This document shows, piece after piece, positions 24,951-34,230 of a stretch of 49,814 nt of DNA (position 1 is the stretch's first letter; each line of letters begins with the position of its first letter). Origin of the DNA: Limosilactobacillus oris DSM 4864 (lineage in GTDB: Bacteria > Bacillota > Bacilli > Lactobacillales > Lactobacillaceae); contig NZ_AZGE01000010.1 in the NCBI RefSeq assembly GCF_001434465.1, positions 1-49,814 of the forward strand, written 5' to 3'. The translations under genes were made by a program, and so were the position numbers. The notes below the pieces were generated by a model. That model did no database searches, was not told the origin of the DNA, and saw only the letters and a program-made list of their open reading frames with translations.

Positions 24951-26432
24951 TTGGCTACAGAAAATAAAGCTGTTATTACACTATTTGGTGCTACCGGTGA
25001 CCTCGCTAAGCGGAAGCTCTACACTGCGCTTTTCAAGCTCTACCAAAAGGGCTACTTAGCAGACCACTTTGCCCTCCTCGGGACTTCCCGTCACGACTAC
25101 AGTGATGAAGAATTCCAAGAACTTGTTCGCAACTCAATTAAGGACGTGGAAGAAAGCCGTGACGGTGAAGCCGCTGACTTCTCCAAGCATTTCTTCTACA
25201 AGGCCCACGACGTTACGAAGCCAGAACACTACACGATCTTAAAGGAACGGATCGAAGAGCTGGATAAGCAATTCGGTACGGAAGGCAACCGCCTCTTCTA
25301 CATGTCGATGGCTCCCCAATTCTTTGGTACCATCGCCATGAACCTGAAAAAGCAGGGGCTCCTTTCCGACGACGGCTTCAACCGGCTGGTAATTGAAAAG
25401 CCATTCGGTCGCGACTTCGATTCCGCCAAGAAGCTGAACGACGCACTGTCCCAGACCTTTGACGAAAACCAGATTTTCCGGATCGACCACTACCTGGGTA
25501 AGGAAATGGTGCAAAACATCCAAGCACTGCGCTTTGGTAACACCATTATTGAATCCCTGTGGAACAACCGTTACATCGACAACATCCAGGTTACCCTGAG
25601 TGAAAAGCTGGGTGTCGAAGAGCGGGCCGGTTACTATGACCAATCTGGTGCCCTGCGTGACATGGTACAAAACCACATTATGCAAATCGTTGCCCAGTTG
25701 GCAATGGAACAACCAGTTTCCTTTACTGACACCGATGTCCGGGTTGAAAAGATCAAGGCATTGCGGAGTCTCCGTGTCTACACGCCATCTGAAGCTGCGG
25801 CCAACTTTGTTCGTGGTCAATACGATGCTGGTGACGGCACTGAAGCATACCGTTCTGCTGACGGGGTTGACCCAGAATCTGGTACTGAAACTTTCGTTGC
25901 TGCTAAGCTGTTGTTTGACAACTATCGCTGGTCTGGTGTGCCATTCTACGTTCGGACTGGTAAGAAGCTGGCCGACAAGTTTACCCGGATTGACGTGGTC
26001 TTCAAGAAGCCATTAATTGACATCTTCGCTGACCCACGGAACGAAAGCGACCAGTCACTGAACTCCAACGTTTTGACGATCTTTGTTGAACCAAAGTCTG
26101 GCTTCGCAATGCAATTAAACGCTAAGCGGGCTGGTCAAGGCTTCACTACCCAGCCGGTCGACCTCAAGTACCTGCAAAGCGACTCCGACAAGAAGGAATC
26201 CCCAGAACCATACGAGCGTCTCTTCCACGACGCCCTGGAAGGCAACCACACCAACTTTGCTTCATGGGCTGAAATTGCCTACGCCTGGAAGTTTGTTGAC
26301 GTTATCCGCAAGCTCTGGGACATCGAGAAGCCACAATTCCCGAACTACACTCCAGGCTCAATGGGTCCGGCAGCTTCCGACGAACTGTTGGCTCGTGATG
26401 GCCGCAAGTGGGTTTACCGCCTCAACCACTAA
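24951..26432 (+). CDS. zwf: Glucose-6-phosphate 1-dehydrogenase
   Basis: This 493-residue enzyme oxidises glucose-6-phosphate to 6-phosphogluconolactone with NADP (or NAD in some lactobacilli). The dinucleotide motif GATGDLAKRK is near residue 13, the active-site signature RIDHYLGKE near 180, and EKPFG near 150. The in-frame GTG at 24942 lies inside the AGAAGGAG ribosome site, so TTG 24951 (MATENKAV) is preferred. It is followed by its own terminator and then gnd with a separate promoter; no lactonase (pgl) gene is adjacent. Confidence 0.96.
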   Translation: MATENKAVITLFGATGDLAKRKLYTALFKLYQKGYLADHFALLGTSRHDYSDEEFQELVRNSIKDVEESRDGEAADFSKHFFYKAHDVTKPEHYTILKERIEELDKQFGTEGNRLFYMSMAPQFFGTIAMNLKKQGLLSDDGFNRLVIEKPFGRDFDSAKKLNDALSQTFDENQIFRIDHYLGKEMVQNIQALRFGNTIIESLWNNRYIDNIQVTLSEKLGVEERAGYYDQSGALRDMVQNHIMQIVAQLAMEQPVSFTDTDVRVEKIKALRSLRVYTPSEAAANFVRGQYDAGDGTEAYRSADGVDPESGTETFVAAKLLFDNYRWSGVPFYVRTGKKLADKFTRIDVVFKKPLIDIFADPRNESDQSLNSNVLTIFVEPKSGFAMQLNAKRAGQGFTTQPVDLKYLQSDSDKKESPEPYERLFHDALEGNHTNFASWAEIAYAWKFVDVIRKLWDIEKPQFPNYTPGSMGPAASDELLARDGRKWVYRLNH

Positions 26433-26444
26433 TAATAATTTAAC

Positions 26445-26479
26445 CAAGCGTTTTAAGCTTCGGCTTAAAACGCTTTTTT
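26445..26479 (+). terminator. zwf terminator
   Basis: AAGCGTTTTAAGC pairs with GCTTAAAACGCTT across a TTCG loop and runs into TTTTTTG. It is a strong rho-independent terminator. Confidence 0.9.
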
Positions 26480-26493
26480 GTTATGTAAATCGG

Positions 26494-26521
26494 TTGCACA
26501 GTTTAATTTTTTTGCTATAAT
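26494..26521 (+). promoter_or_regulatory. gnd promoter
   Basis: TTGCAC (26494-26499) and a perfect TATAAT preceded by TGC (26516-26521) are 16 bp apart. This gives gnd independent transcription from zwf. Confidence 0.7.
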
Positions 26522-26571
26522 GGACATTGTGAAAATTATTACATGTATTTTCTATGAGGAGAGTGACTTTA

Positions 26572-28008
26572 ATGTCAGAGAATAAAGCACAAATCGGTGT
26601 TGTCGGTTTAGCTGTTATGGGTAAGAACCTTGCATTGAACATTGAAAGTCGCGGCTTCACGGTTGGCGTATACAACCGTCACCGCAACCGGACAGATGAA
26701 ATGATGAAGGACCACAGCGACAAGAAGCTGGTTCCTAGTTACACGATTAAGGACTTCGTTGACTCACTGGAAAAACCACGGCGGATCCTGCTGATGGTTA
26801 AGGCTGGGAAGCCAACTGACGCTGTCATTGATGAATTACTCCCTCTGCTTGACAAGGGTGACGTTCTGATCGACGGTGGGAACACTAACTTCCACGACAC
26901 CATGGAACGGAACGCTAAGCTGGACAAGTCCGGGATTAACTTTATCGGCATGGGTGTTTCCGGTGGTGAACTGGGTGCCCTCCACGGTCCTGCCCTGATG
27001 CCAGGTGGTCAAAAGGAAGCATACGACTTAGTTGCTCCTATTTTGACTCAGATTGCTGCCAAGGCTGAAGAAGACGGCAAGCCATGTGTTGCCTACATCG
27101 GCCCTAACGGTGCTGGTCATTACGTCAAGATGGTTCACAACGGTATCGAATACGGTGACGAAGAATTAATTGACGAAAGCTACAACATCATGCGGAATGT
27201 TTTGAAGATGCCTGTTGACGACATCGCCAAGACCTTTGCTGAATGGAACAAGGGTGAATTATCAAGCTACCTCGTTGACATCACTGCTGACATCCTGACT
27301 CGTAAGGATGACCTGGGTGACGACAAGAGCAAGCCAATCGTTGACATGATCCTTGACCGTGGTGCCAACAAGGGTACTGGTAAGTGGTCATCAATGACTG
27401 CCCTTGACGGTGGTGCTCCACAATCAGTTATCACCGAAGCCGTTTACGCTCGTTACATTTCCATGATGAAGGACGAACGGGTTGCCGCAAGCAAGGTATT
27501 GCCTGAAGTAACCGACTCCATCTCCATCGATGACAAGAAGGAAATGATTGAAAAGGTTCGTCAAGCCCTCTACTTCGGTAAGGTTATGTCATACGCCCAA
27601 GGATTCGAACAAATGCGGATCGACTCCGACCGTTACGGCTGGAACCTGAAGATGGGTGAATTGGCACAGATTTGGCGTGCAGGATGCATCATTCGTGCAC
27701 AGTTCCTGCAAAACATCACTGATGCCTTCGACAAGAACCCTGACCTGAAGAACCTGCTCCTTGACGACTACTTCAAGGACATTGCTAAGAAGTACCAAAA
27801 GGCTATCCGGGACGTTGTTGCCCTGGCCGTTAAGGCTGGTATCCCAGTACCATCAATGAGTGCTGCCATCAGCTACTACGACTCCTACCGGGCTGAAGTG
27901 CTTCCTGCAAACCTGCTGCAAGCACAACGGGACTACTTCGGTGCTCACACTTATGAACGTGTTGACCGCCCAGGTAACTACCACTACAGCTGGTACGAAG
28001 AACAATAA
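26572..28008 (+). CDS. gnd: 6-phosphogluconate dehydrogenase, decarboxylating
   Basis: This 478-residue enzyme converts 6-phosphogluconate to ribulose-5-phosphate and CO2. [10 protein letters not shown] (NADP loop, near residue 12), GVSGGELGA with HGPALMPGG (about 130-146) and [15 protein letters not shown] (about 184-198, catalytic Lys/His/Asn) are all intact. ATG 26572 follows GAGGAGAG; the in-frame ATG at 26554 is upstream of that site. Codon bias is strong, as in xfp and unlike GC-rich neighbours, so it is probably highly expressed. Confidence 0.97.
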   Translation: MSENKAQIGVVGLAVMGKNLALNIESRGFTVGVYNRHRNRTDEMMKDHSDKKLVPSYTIKDFVDSLEKPRRILLMVKAGKPTDAVIDELLPLLDKGDVLIDGGNTNFHDTMERNAKLDKSGINFIGMGVSGGELGALHGPALMPGGQKEAYDLVAPILTQIAAKAEEDGKPCVAYIGPNGAGHYVKMVHNGIEYGDEELIDESYNIMRNVLKMPVDDIAKTFAEWNKGELSSYLVDITADILTRKDDLGDDKSKPIVDMILDRGANKGTGKWSSMTALDGGAPQSVITEAVYARYISMMKDERVAASKVLPEVTDSISIDDKKEMIEKVRQALYFGKVMSYAQGFEQMRIDSDRYGWNLKMGELAQIWRAGCIIRAQFLQNITDAFDKNPDLKNLLLDDYFKDIAKKYQKAIRDVVALAVKAGIPVPSMSAAISYYDSYRAEVLPANLLQAQRDYFGAHTYERVDRPGNYHYSWYEEQ

Positions 28009-28071
28009 TTATTTTAATTAAACCTTTCTTGAGAGCGTGAAGGACAAACGGCCTGCATGCCCTTGAATCAT

Positions 28072-28116
28072 AAAGGCGCCAGCAATCGGCTTTTCCCTGA
28101 TTGCTGGCGCCTTTTT
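28072..28116 (+). terminator. gnd terminator
   Basis: A 15- to 16-bp stem (AAAGGCGCCAGCAATC with GATTGCTGGCGCCTTT) is followed by TTTTT. The remaining 28117-28310 shows no gene. Confidence 0.9.
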
Positions 28117-28325
28117 AGATTCCGCTTTTGAACTTCGGCAATGTCATCTGTGGTTCAGGTCCAATTAGCTGCTTTGCTGAAGTTCCCTCCGGACTCCTAC
28201 TTCCCGCACGGGTCTGCACTTACTAAAAGTTTACTTACTCGCAGCTGCTGGCAGAACATCCGTAACTGACTTTGTCCAGCGTATTCCATGTTATTAGACT
28301 AACGAGGTAAAATAGTGAATAACCA

Positions 28326-28341
28326 TCGTAAAATTTTACTA
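28326..28341. promoter_or_regulatory. GalR-type operator at the LacS-type permease promoter
   Basis: TCGTAAAATTTTACTA is nearly palindromic and agrees at 14 of 16 positions with the operator at 44160-44175 in front of galK. It ends 8 bp before the -35 box of the permease promoter. Binding by the GalR protein encoded at 40452-41444 is an inference from this match. Confidence 0.6.
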
Positions 28342-28349
28342 AAAAATCA

Positions 28350-28378
28350 TTGACAACTTTATTGAAAGCGCTTAACAT
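28350..28378 (+). promoter_or_regulatory. Permease promoter with overlapping cre
   Basis: TTGACA (28350-28355) and TAACAT (28373-28378) are 17 bp apart. A cre-like site TGAAAGCGCTTAAC (28363-28376) overlaps the -10 box, so CcpA binding there would block transcription. The leader is about 45 nt. Confidence 0.65.
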
Positions 28379-28426
28379 GATGGTTGTAAGCAATTATTTA
28401 TTTTTGTTAGAAAAGAGGAGTCAAGA

Positions 28427-30382
28427 ATGGATAAGCAAGAGCCACATATGGTCCGCTCACGTCTCGCATATTCTCTTGGGGCGTTCGGACATGACGCTTT
28501 CTTTGCATTACTATCAACGTACTTCATGATGTACGTTACTGGTCACCTGTTTACTTCAAGTGACAAGGGATTTGACAACCGGATGGTCGGTTACGTTACC
28601 GCCATCATCATGATTTTACGGATTGTCGAATTGTTAATCGACCCGTTGATTGGGAACGCAATCGACCGGACCAACACTAAATGGGGTAAGTTTAAGCCGT
28701 GGGTTGTCGGCGGTGGTGTTATTTCAGCCGTCCTGCTGGCCGCTTTATTCACGCCCCTTGGCGGACTGAACGTCTCCAGTCCTTACCTGTACCTGGTTGT
28801 CTTTGCCATTATCTACATCATTATGGATATCTTCTACTCATTCAATGATGTTGGTTTTTGGTCAATGATTCCCGCAATGTCCTTCGATTCACACGAACGG
28901 GATAAGATCGCTACCTTTGCCCGGGTTGGTTCAACCATCGGTGGGCAAATCATTGGGTTTGTCATCATGCCAATGGTTCTGTTCTTCTCCATTAACCAAA
29001 ATGGCGGAACCGGTGATGACCGTGGATGGTTTATCTTTGCCGTAATCGTTGCTGCCATTTCTGCAATCACGGCCATCGGCGTCGGGATGTTTACCCACGA
29101 ACAAAAGTCGCTGTTGCGGGAAAACAAGGAACAAACGAAGCTCAAGGATATCCTGCACATCCTGGTTAAGAACGACCAACTGCTGGCCATTGCGATGTCC
29201 TACCTGTTCTTCACCACTGGTCAGACTTTGCTGAACAGTTTCGAACTGTACTACTTCACTTACGTTCTCGGTAACTCCAAGGCCTTCTCTATCCTGGGTG
29301 GTTTGAACACGGTTGTCGGTGTGATTTCCGTCTTCGCCTTCCCACTGTTCTCAGGAAAGATCGGTCGGCACAAGCTCTTCTACGGTGCCGCTACGATCGA
29401 AGTTATCGGTGCCTTGATCTTCGCCTTTGCCGGCAAGTCATTAGCACTGGTTCTCCTTGGTGCCGAATTATTCTTCATCCCGCAACCAATTATCTTCCTG
29501 GTTGTCCTGATGACGATTACCGACTCTGTTGAATACGGTCAGCTGAAATTAGGGCACCGGGACGAATCCCTGACCCTGTCAATTCGGCCGCTGCTGGATA
29601 AGTTCGGTGGTGCCGTTGCCAACGGGGTTGTTGGGATGGCTACCGTTGCCGCTGGGATGACCGGTGGTGCCACTGCCGCTACCATTACTGCTCACGGCGT
29701 TAGCGTCTTCAAGATTTACATGTTCTTGATTCCAATTGCCTTAATCATCGTTGGGATTATCATCTTCGCCATCAAGGTTAAACTGGATGAAAGTTCCCAC
29801 GCCAAGATCGTGGCTGAGTTGGAACAAACCTGGGGCAAGCAATTTAAGGGTGGCGAAGCTGCTGCAGATACTGCAATTGAAGAGCCTGCTCCACAACCAC
29901 AACCAGGTGAAACTGACATTCCAGCACCAGTTGCCGGTGAAGTTGTCAACCTGAAGGACGTCAGCGATCCTGCCTTTGCTGAAGGCAAGATGGGCGAAGG
30001 CTTTGCAATCAAGCCAACCGATGGTAAGGTTTATGCACCATTCGCCGGAACAGTGCGGGCAACCTTCTCTACTCGGCACGCCGTTGGGCTGGTTTCCGAC
30101 AACGGAATTGCCCTCCTCATCCACATTGGGATCGATACCGTTAAACTCCATGGAACCGGCTTTGTGACCTACTTCAACAAGGGACAACACGTTGAAAAGG
30201 GGCAAGAGCTGATGGAATTCTGGGACCCAACCATTAAGAAGGCAGGCCTGGACGACACGGTCATTGTCACAGTTACTAACAGTGAAAGTTTCAACCTCGA
30301 TATGCTAGTTAAAGCTGGTACGAAGGTAACCACGAAGGATAACGTCCTAAAGGTTACCAAGAAAGATTCCGCTAATAACTAG
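28427..30382 (+). CDS. lacS: LacS-type GPH sugar permease with C-terminal EIIA domain
   Basis: This 651-residue protein has twelve N-terminal helices of the glycoside-pentoside-hexuronide:cation symporter family (RLAYSLGAFGHDAFF near 12-26, FDNRMVGYVT near 48). A Pro/Gln-rich linker near 485-495 is followed by an EIIA-Glc-type domain (about 500-651) whose phosphorylatable His lies in ALLIHIGIDTV. This is the plan of LacS/RafP/GalP permeases, which bring in lactose, galactose or alpha-galactosides and can be tuned by HPr phosphorylation. No beta-galactosidase lies nearby. The GalR operator suggests galactose or a galactoside. Confidence 0.92.
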   Translation: MDKQEPHMVRSRLAYSLGAFGHDAFFALLSTYFMMYVTGHLFTSSDKGFDNRMVGYVTAIIMILRIVELLIDPLIGNAIDRTNTKWGKFKPWVVGGGVISAVLLAALFTPLGGLNVSSPYLYLVVFAIIYIIMDIFYSFNDVGFWSMIPAMSFDSHERDKIATFARVGSTIGGQIIGFVIMPMVLFFSINQNGGTGDDRGWFIFAVIVAAISAITAIGVGMFTHEQKSLLRENKEQTKLKDILHILVKNDQLLAIAMSYLFFTTGQTLLNSFELYYFTYVLGNSKAFSILGGLNTVVGVISVFAFPLFSGKIGRHKLFYGAATIEVIGALIFAFAGKSLALVLLGAELFFIPQPIIFLVVLMTITDSVEYGQLKLGHRDESLTLSIRPLLDKFGGAVANGVVGMATVAAGMTGGATAATITAHGVSVFKIYMFLIPIALIIVGIIIFAIKVKLDESSHAKIVAELEQTWGKQFKGGEAAADTAIEEPAPQPQPGETDIPAPVAGEVVNLKDVSDPAFAEGKMGEGFAIKPTDGKVYAPFAGTVRATFSTRHAVGLVSDNGIALLIHIGIDTVKLHGTGFVTYFNKGQHVEKGQELMEFWDPTIKKAGLDDTVIVTVTNSESFNLDMLVKAGTKVTTKDNVLKVTKKDSANN

Positions 30383-30430
30383 GCTGTTTAATGGAATAAC
30401 AGGACTGTAATAGGTCCTCTTACTAAACAA

Positions 30431-30473
30431 AAAGGGACTCCAGTGCTCGTAAAACCGAACGCTGGAGTCCTTT
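30431..30473. terminator. Bidirectional terminator
   Basis: AAAGGGACTCCAG and CTGGAGTCCTTT form a stem with A and T tracts on either side. It lies between convergent lacS-type and serine hydrolase genes. Confidence 0.85.
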
Positions 30474-30503
30474 AGTATTCTCTAAACGTATTGACGCCTC
30501 CAC

Positions 30504-31544
30504 TTAATAATTAATCTGCGACTGTTCTTCCCGGTAGTCGCCGAAATAAGCATGGTAGAGCTGGCCGCTTAATGACCGCAATTGGGAATAGGAAAGATTA
30601 TTGGCAAATAGCATAATTGTCTGCTTAGTGCGGTAATTACAGTACAGTGTACAGGAATAACCGCTGAGGTAGCCATTTGCGTGCAGGTACGGCGGCTCAA
30701 TATAAGTACCACCAAAGTATGTTTCCTTCCCGGCCGGCCCGTGCTTGGCGATAAAGCGCCGCAACAAGTGCGGCTGTTCTAAGAATGCCCGATGATAAAA
30801 GCGCCAGTAATCCTGGGGTGTACAGAAAACATCACCGGCACCAAGTTCCTTTGACATTGCTGTTTGCAGCTGTCCCCAATCATCCCCTGAACGAGTTACC
30901 TGCCCGGGACGCACCTGCTGGTATGACTTTACCTGCATCCCGGCAGGGCGTAAAATCTGCTGGTTTAGAAAGCCACGGTAGGACCGCCGGCTAGCTGTCC
31001 GTATTATCATTGCAAGAATGCTAAAATCAATATCCGCATAGTTCCAAGTGAAGTGACCGCTGGAACGGTAGTGGCGAAGGAGGTAGTGTTCCTGCTCCTT
31101 TTCGCCCCCGAGCGGACGGTTTAAGGGCGGTTCTTGGTTGGTAAGCCCGCTGGTATGCATCATTAGCCGCTGGATACTAATCTGGTGTCCGTGGGGGATT
31201 GACGGCCAATAGCGGCTCAGCGGTGTCGCCAGCGAAAGTTTTCCCTGCTCAACTAAGCGTTCAATGGCAATTCCCGTCATTAATTTTTGAAAAGACGCAA
31301 TGGGAAACAGCCGGTCCGCCTTGACAACCAGTCGCGGATCATCGGACGTCTGGTTGCTAATAACCCGGGGATTGTGCACGTGACCGTCGATTAGTACAAT
31401 CCCGTTTACCTTATTTTCCCGAAGGACCTGCTGAATATCGGCAACCTGCTGCTGGCCGGCCGCCGCCTTGACCGGCATTGGGGTTATGAGCACACTAGTA
31501 ACCATGATTAGCATTAAGATTATTCGCCATCGTCCTCGCATCAT
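30504..31544 (-). CDS. Secreted serine hydrolase, beta-lactamase/class C PBP-like
   Basis: This protein of about 346 residues begins with a positively charged, hydrophobic signal-like segment (about 5-25) ending near VKAAAG. The SxxK active-site motif SFQK is near residue 84, and a YAD motif in WNYADID near 174 takes the place of YxN. It is thus a penicillin-recognising/esterase-type enzyme acting outside the membrane; whether it cuts peptidoglycan stem peptides or another ester is unknown. ATG 31544 (or the adjacent 31541) sits behind AAGGGG. The in-frame start at 31598 has no ribosome site. Confidence 0.8.
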   Translation of the reverse strand: MMRGRWRIILMLIMVTSVLITPMPVKAAAGQQQVADIQQVLRENKVNGIVLIDGHVHNPRVISNQTSDDPRLVVKADRLFPIASFQKLMTGIAIERLVEQGKLSLATPLSRYWPSIPHGHQISIQRLMMHTSGLTNQEPPLNRPLGGEKEQEHYLLRHYRSSGHFTWNYADIDFSILAMIIRTASRRSYRGFLNQQILRPAGMQVKSYQQVRPGQVTRSGDDWGQLQTAMSKELGAGDVFCTPQDYWRFYHRAFLEQPHLLRRFIAKHGPAGKETYFGGTYIEPPYLHANGYLSGYSCTLYCNYRTKQTIMLFANNLSYSQLRSLSGQLYHAYFGDYREEQSQINY

Positions 31545-31624
31545 TCTCCCCTTCTCAGTTTTAAAAAGAAGAACAGGTTGGGTCATAAGCCCTCTCACTT
31601 AGATAAAATACGAACGGCGCAGTA

Positions 31625-31760
31625 CGCAAATGGGTTCCAGTGCTCGGCAAAGCCGAACTCTGAAACCCTATTTGCGCTTTCTAAAGACTAGCTGCGCGTC
31701 GACGGGGGCTCGAAAACGAAGTCGCTTCCGACTTCTGTCTCGCTCCCTGTTACTGTTTTT
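31625..31760. repeat. Terminator hairpin plus diverged repeat, copy D
   Basis: 31625-31676 is a long hairpin closed by CGCAAAT/ATTTGCG. The following 31690-31760 resembles the right end of copy C (CTGCGCGTCGACGG...TCTGTC order), but with the GAGCTAGC core replaced by an alternative paired segment, GAAGTCGCTTCCGACTTC. It sits between the serine hydrolase and usp genes. Its family membership is less sure than for copies A-C. Confidence 0.4.
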
Positions 31761-31774
31761 CGATTAACTTAACG

Positions 31775-32233
31775 CTATTGGTCAACGGCAGTCCGAACGA
31801 CCAGTACGTCCACGGGAGCGTTCCGCTTTACGTACGAGGTTACGGAACCCATCACAGCCCGTTGCATCCGTGATAAACCACTGGCACCAATCATAATCAT
31901 GTCGTTGTGGTGATCATGAATAAAGTCAAAGGAGATAATCGTCTTCGGATTGCCCAGCCGAATGTGGATGTCCATGTTGTCAAAGTCATTCTTCTCCTTA
32001 GCTTCTTTCAAGAGCTTGCTAAGGTATTCCTTGGACTTGTCAACCAGCTGGTATGCAATGCTCCCGTCTGACATCCCTGCAAAGTTATAGGCCATTGCCC
32101 GAGTGTCGATGACGTTTAGGACATCAACGTGAGCACCATTGCGCTTAGCAACAAAAATTGCCCGCTCTAAAGCCAATTCAGATTCTTTAGAACCATCAAC
32201 CGGCACTAAAATGTTTTGGTATTCTTGATCCAT
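31775..32233 (-). CDS. Universal stress protein, UspA family
   Basis: This 152-residue Usp has ILVPVDGSKESE near residues 8-19 and the ATP loop GASGLSRMQRAVMGS (about 118-132), so it is of the nucleotide-binding type, like the one at 2461-2931. The two copies are clearly related, but their N-terminal halves differ. ATG 32233 follows a GGAGG site. A minus-strand TACAAT at 32275-32280 may be its -10 box. It is divergent from the Lrp gene. Confidence 0.92.
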   Translation of the reverse strand: MDQEYQNILVPVDGSKESELALERAIFVAKRNGAHVDVLNVIDTRAMAYNFAGMSDGSIAYQLVDKSKEYLSKLLKEAKEKNDFDNMDIHIRLGNPKTIISFDFIHDHHNDMIMIGASGLSRMQRAVMGSVTSYVKRNAPVDVLVVRTAVDQ

Positions 32234-32337
32234 ATGCTTGAGCCTCCAATGCAGCTTCTTGTATTGTCTATCTTTATTGTACCATTAAATCGTTGTCAGT
32301 AGTAAGCATTCATGCGATGTAGCTAAATTTATCACAA

Positions 32338-32366
32338 TTGACATTGACCAGGAAATCGCCTACAAT
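32338..32366 (+). promoter_or_regulatory. Promoter of the Lrp-family gene
   Basis: TTGACA (32338-32343) and TACAAT (32361-32366) are 17 bp apart, a near-consensus promoter about 70 bp before the start codon. Confidence 0.75.
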
Positions 32367-32437
32367 TCAGTCAACACATTAAGCCACTATGAGAAAATAT
32401 ACATTAGGCTCTAATGAGATAAAACGAGGTTTACCAG

Positions 32438-32887
32438 ATGGATAAGATTGATCGTAAAATTATTAATTCATTACAAAAAAATGCCCGTGCTTCCTTAAAG
32501 GACTTGTCAAAGGAATGTTTCATTTCATCGCCGGCAATTGCTGCCCGCATTAATAAACTCGAAAAATCAGGAATTATTAATGGCTACCATTCCTCAATCG
32601 ACATCGAAAAAATCGGCTTTCACGTACGGGCTTTTATTCAGGTCCAGCTGGAACCACGGCAAAAGGATGAATTCTACCCCTATGTACAGAGCATTCCCAA
32701 TGTGGTGGAGTGCAACTGTGTAACCGGAGACTATTCGGAAATCATGGAGGTCATTTTCCCTTCTACGACTGATTTGGATAACTTTATTAATACTATCCAG
32801 CAGCGCTTTGGCAAAACCAGCACCCAAATCGTTTTCAGCACCAGCGTCCAGCACCGTGGGATTACGTTGGATGATGATGAGGCGTAA
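32438..32887 (+). CDS. Lrp/AsnC-family transcriptional regulator
   Basis: This 149-residue protein has an AsnC-type helix-turn-helix (about 3-55; IDRKIINSLQKNARASLKDL, SSPAIAARINKLE) and a C-terminal RAM ligand domain (about 65-140) with GDYSEIMEV near 99-107. Such regulators usually sense amino acids. It lies between usp and the convergent glutamate/dicarboxylate symporter, so regulation of amino-acid metabolism is plausible but not shown. It starts at ATG 32438. Confidence 0.92.
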   Translation: MDKIDRKIINSLQKNARASLKDLSKECFISSPAIAARINKLEKSGIINGYHSSIDIEKIGFHVRAFIQVQLEPRQKDEFYPYVQSIPNVVECNCVTGDYSEIMEVIFPSTTDLDNFINTIQQRFGKTSTQIVFSTSVQHRGITLDDDEA

Positions 32888-32901
32888 TTTTTACAAACAA
32901 T

Positions 32902-32940
32902 AAAAAATCCGGGACCGTCTTCTACAGTCCTGGATTTTTA
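32902..32940. terminator. Bidirectional terminator
   Basis: AAAAATCCGGGAC pairs with GTCCTGGATTTTT (one G-U type mismatch). It lies between the convergent Lrp and symporter genes. Confidence 0.85.
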
Positions 32941-32952
32941 GTTTGGCTTCAA

Positions 32953-34230
32953 TTATTTCCCGTAATTATCTAAATAGTGGTTATATTGTTCCCGGTTCAA
33001 TGATTTTTCTGATTCACCAATTACCAGGGTGGCAATTGAGTTCCCCACCACGTTAACTGCCGTCCGGCCCATGTCAACGAAACGATCAATCCCGGCGATA
33101 AAGGTTAGACCGGCCATCGGAACCCCGATTGTCGAAACACTGGCAAGCAGGACCACAAAGGACGCGCCGGGCACCCCAGCCATTCCCTTACTGGTAATCA
33201 TTAATACCACTAAGAGCGTAATTTGATGCGCAAGCGTCAGGTGTAAACCGTATGCTTGTGCGAGGAAGATTGCCGCCAGTGATTGGTAAATCGCAGAGCC
33301 ATCAAGGTTAAAGGTATACCCAGTAGGGATAACAAAGGAGGTAACCCCCTTTTCAACCCCCATCTCATGGGTCTTTTTCATCAGCCGTGGCAACGTTACT
33401 TCAGAACTAGCAGTTGTAAAGGCTAAGATGATTTCGTCCCAGATAACCCGCATCGTCTTCCAATAACGCAGGTGGAAGAGGTGGGCCGTAATCCCTAAAA
33501 CAACAACGATGAAAATAATCATTGTCACGTAGGCAATTAAAATGAAGTAACCCAGCGGCAGGAGCGCACTGATCCCCATCTCCGCAATGGTCATCCCAAT
33601 TAGTCCAAAGACACCAATGGGTGCAAACTTCATCACCCAGTTAGTGACCTTGAACATAACCTCAGAAACCCCGTTCAAAACATCAATCAGAATTTTGGCT
33701 TTTTCACCGACGGCCGCAATCCCCAGCCCAAAGAGTACTGAGAATAGGATCACCGGCATCATGTCACCATCAGACATCGACTTAAAGATGTTTGTTGGAA
33801 TAATTGAAAGAATCAAAGGCCAAAAGCCGCTGTCGTGAGCGGCATGCTTAGCAGTCGACATGTACTGCGAAATGTCCGTTGCGTGAAGATCATGAATATT
33901 GATAAAAGACCCTGGATGGGTAAGGTTCGCCATCCCGATCCCCAGTAGCAGGGCAATGGTGGTCAAGACTTCAAAATAGATTAACGTCTTGGCACCAATC
34001 CGTCCCAGCTTTTTAATGTCACCAATGTTGGCAATCCCGACGGTCAGACAGGAGACCACAATCGGCATGACAATCATTTGAATCAGCCGAATAAAGATGG
34101 TCCCCAGGCTTTGCATTACCGTAATGGCACCCTTATTTTGGTAAAAAATTACCCCACAGACAATCCCTAATACTAAACCAATCATTATTTGCCAGCCCAT
34201 ACTCAGCCGGCCAAAGCGATAGCGTTTCAC
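32953..34230 (-). CDS. Dicarboxylate/glutamate:cation symporter (DAACS family)
   Basis: This 425-residue membrane protein has the DAACS fold, with about eight helices and two hairpins. MIVMPIVVSCLTVGIANIGD (about 50-70), the serine-rich hairpin TTASSEVTLPRLM (about 268-280), PTGYTFNLDGSAIY (about 295-308) and the DRFVDMGRTAVNVVGN block (about 381-396) are signature elements of GltP/GltT/DctA-type transporters. The substrate is probably glutamate or aspartate. The start is GTG 34230 after GAGAAGG. It is preceded by a long AT-rich region. Confidence 0.92.
   Translation of the reverse strand: MKRYRFGRLSMGWQIMIGLVLGIVCGVIFYQNKGAITVMQSLGTIFIRLIQMIVMPIVVSCLTVGIANIGDIKKLGRIGAKTLIYFEVLTTIALLLGIGMANLTHPGSFINIHDLHATDISQYMSTAKHAAHDSGFWPLILSIIPTNIFKSMSDGDMMPVILFSVLFGLGIAAVGEKAKILIDVLNGVSEVMFKVTNWVMKFAPIGVFGLIGMTIAEMGISALLPLGYFILIAYVTMIIFIVVVLGITAHLFHLRYWKTMRVIWDEIILAFTTASSEVTLPRLMKKTHEMGVEKGVTSFVIPTGYTFNLDGSAIYQSLAAIFLAQAYGLHLTLAHQITLLVVLMITSKGMAGVPGASFVVLLASVSTIGVPMAGLTFIAGIDRFVDMGRTAVNVVGNSIATLVIGESEKSLNREQYNHYLDNYGK

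Noticed and set aside
28117-28310. Possible gene or RNA in the gap after gnd
   Set aside because: There is no start with a ribosome site, no long open frame and no stable fold beyond the terminator. Only promoter elements appear further downstream.
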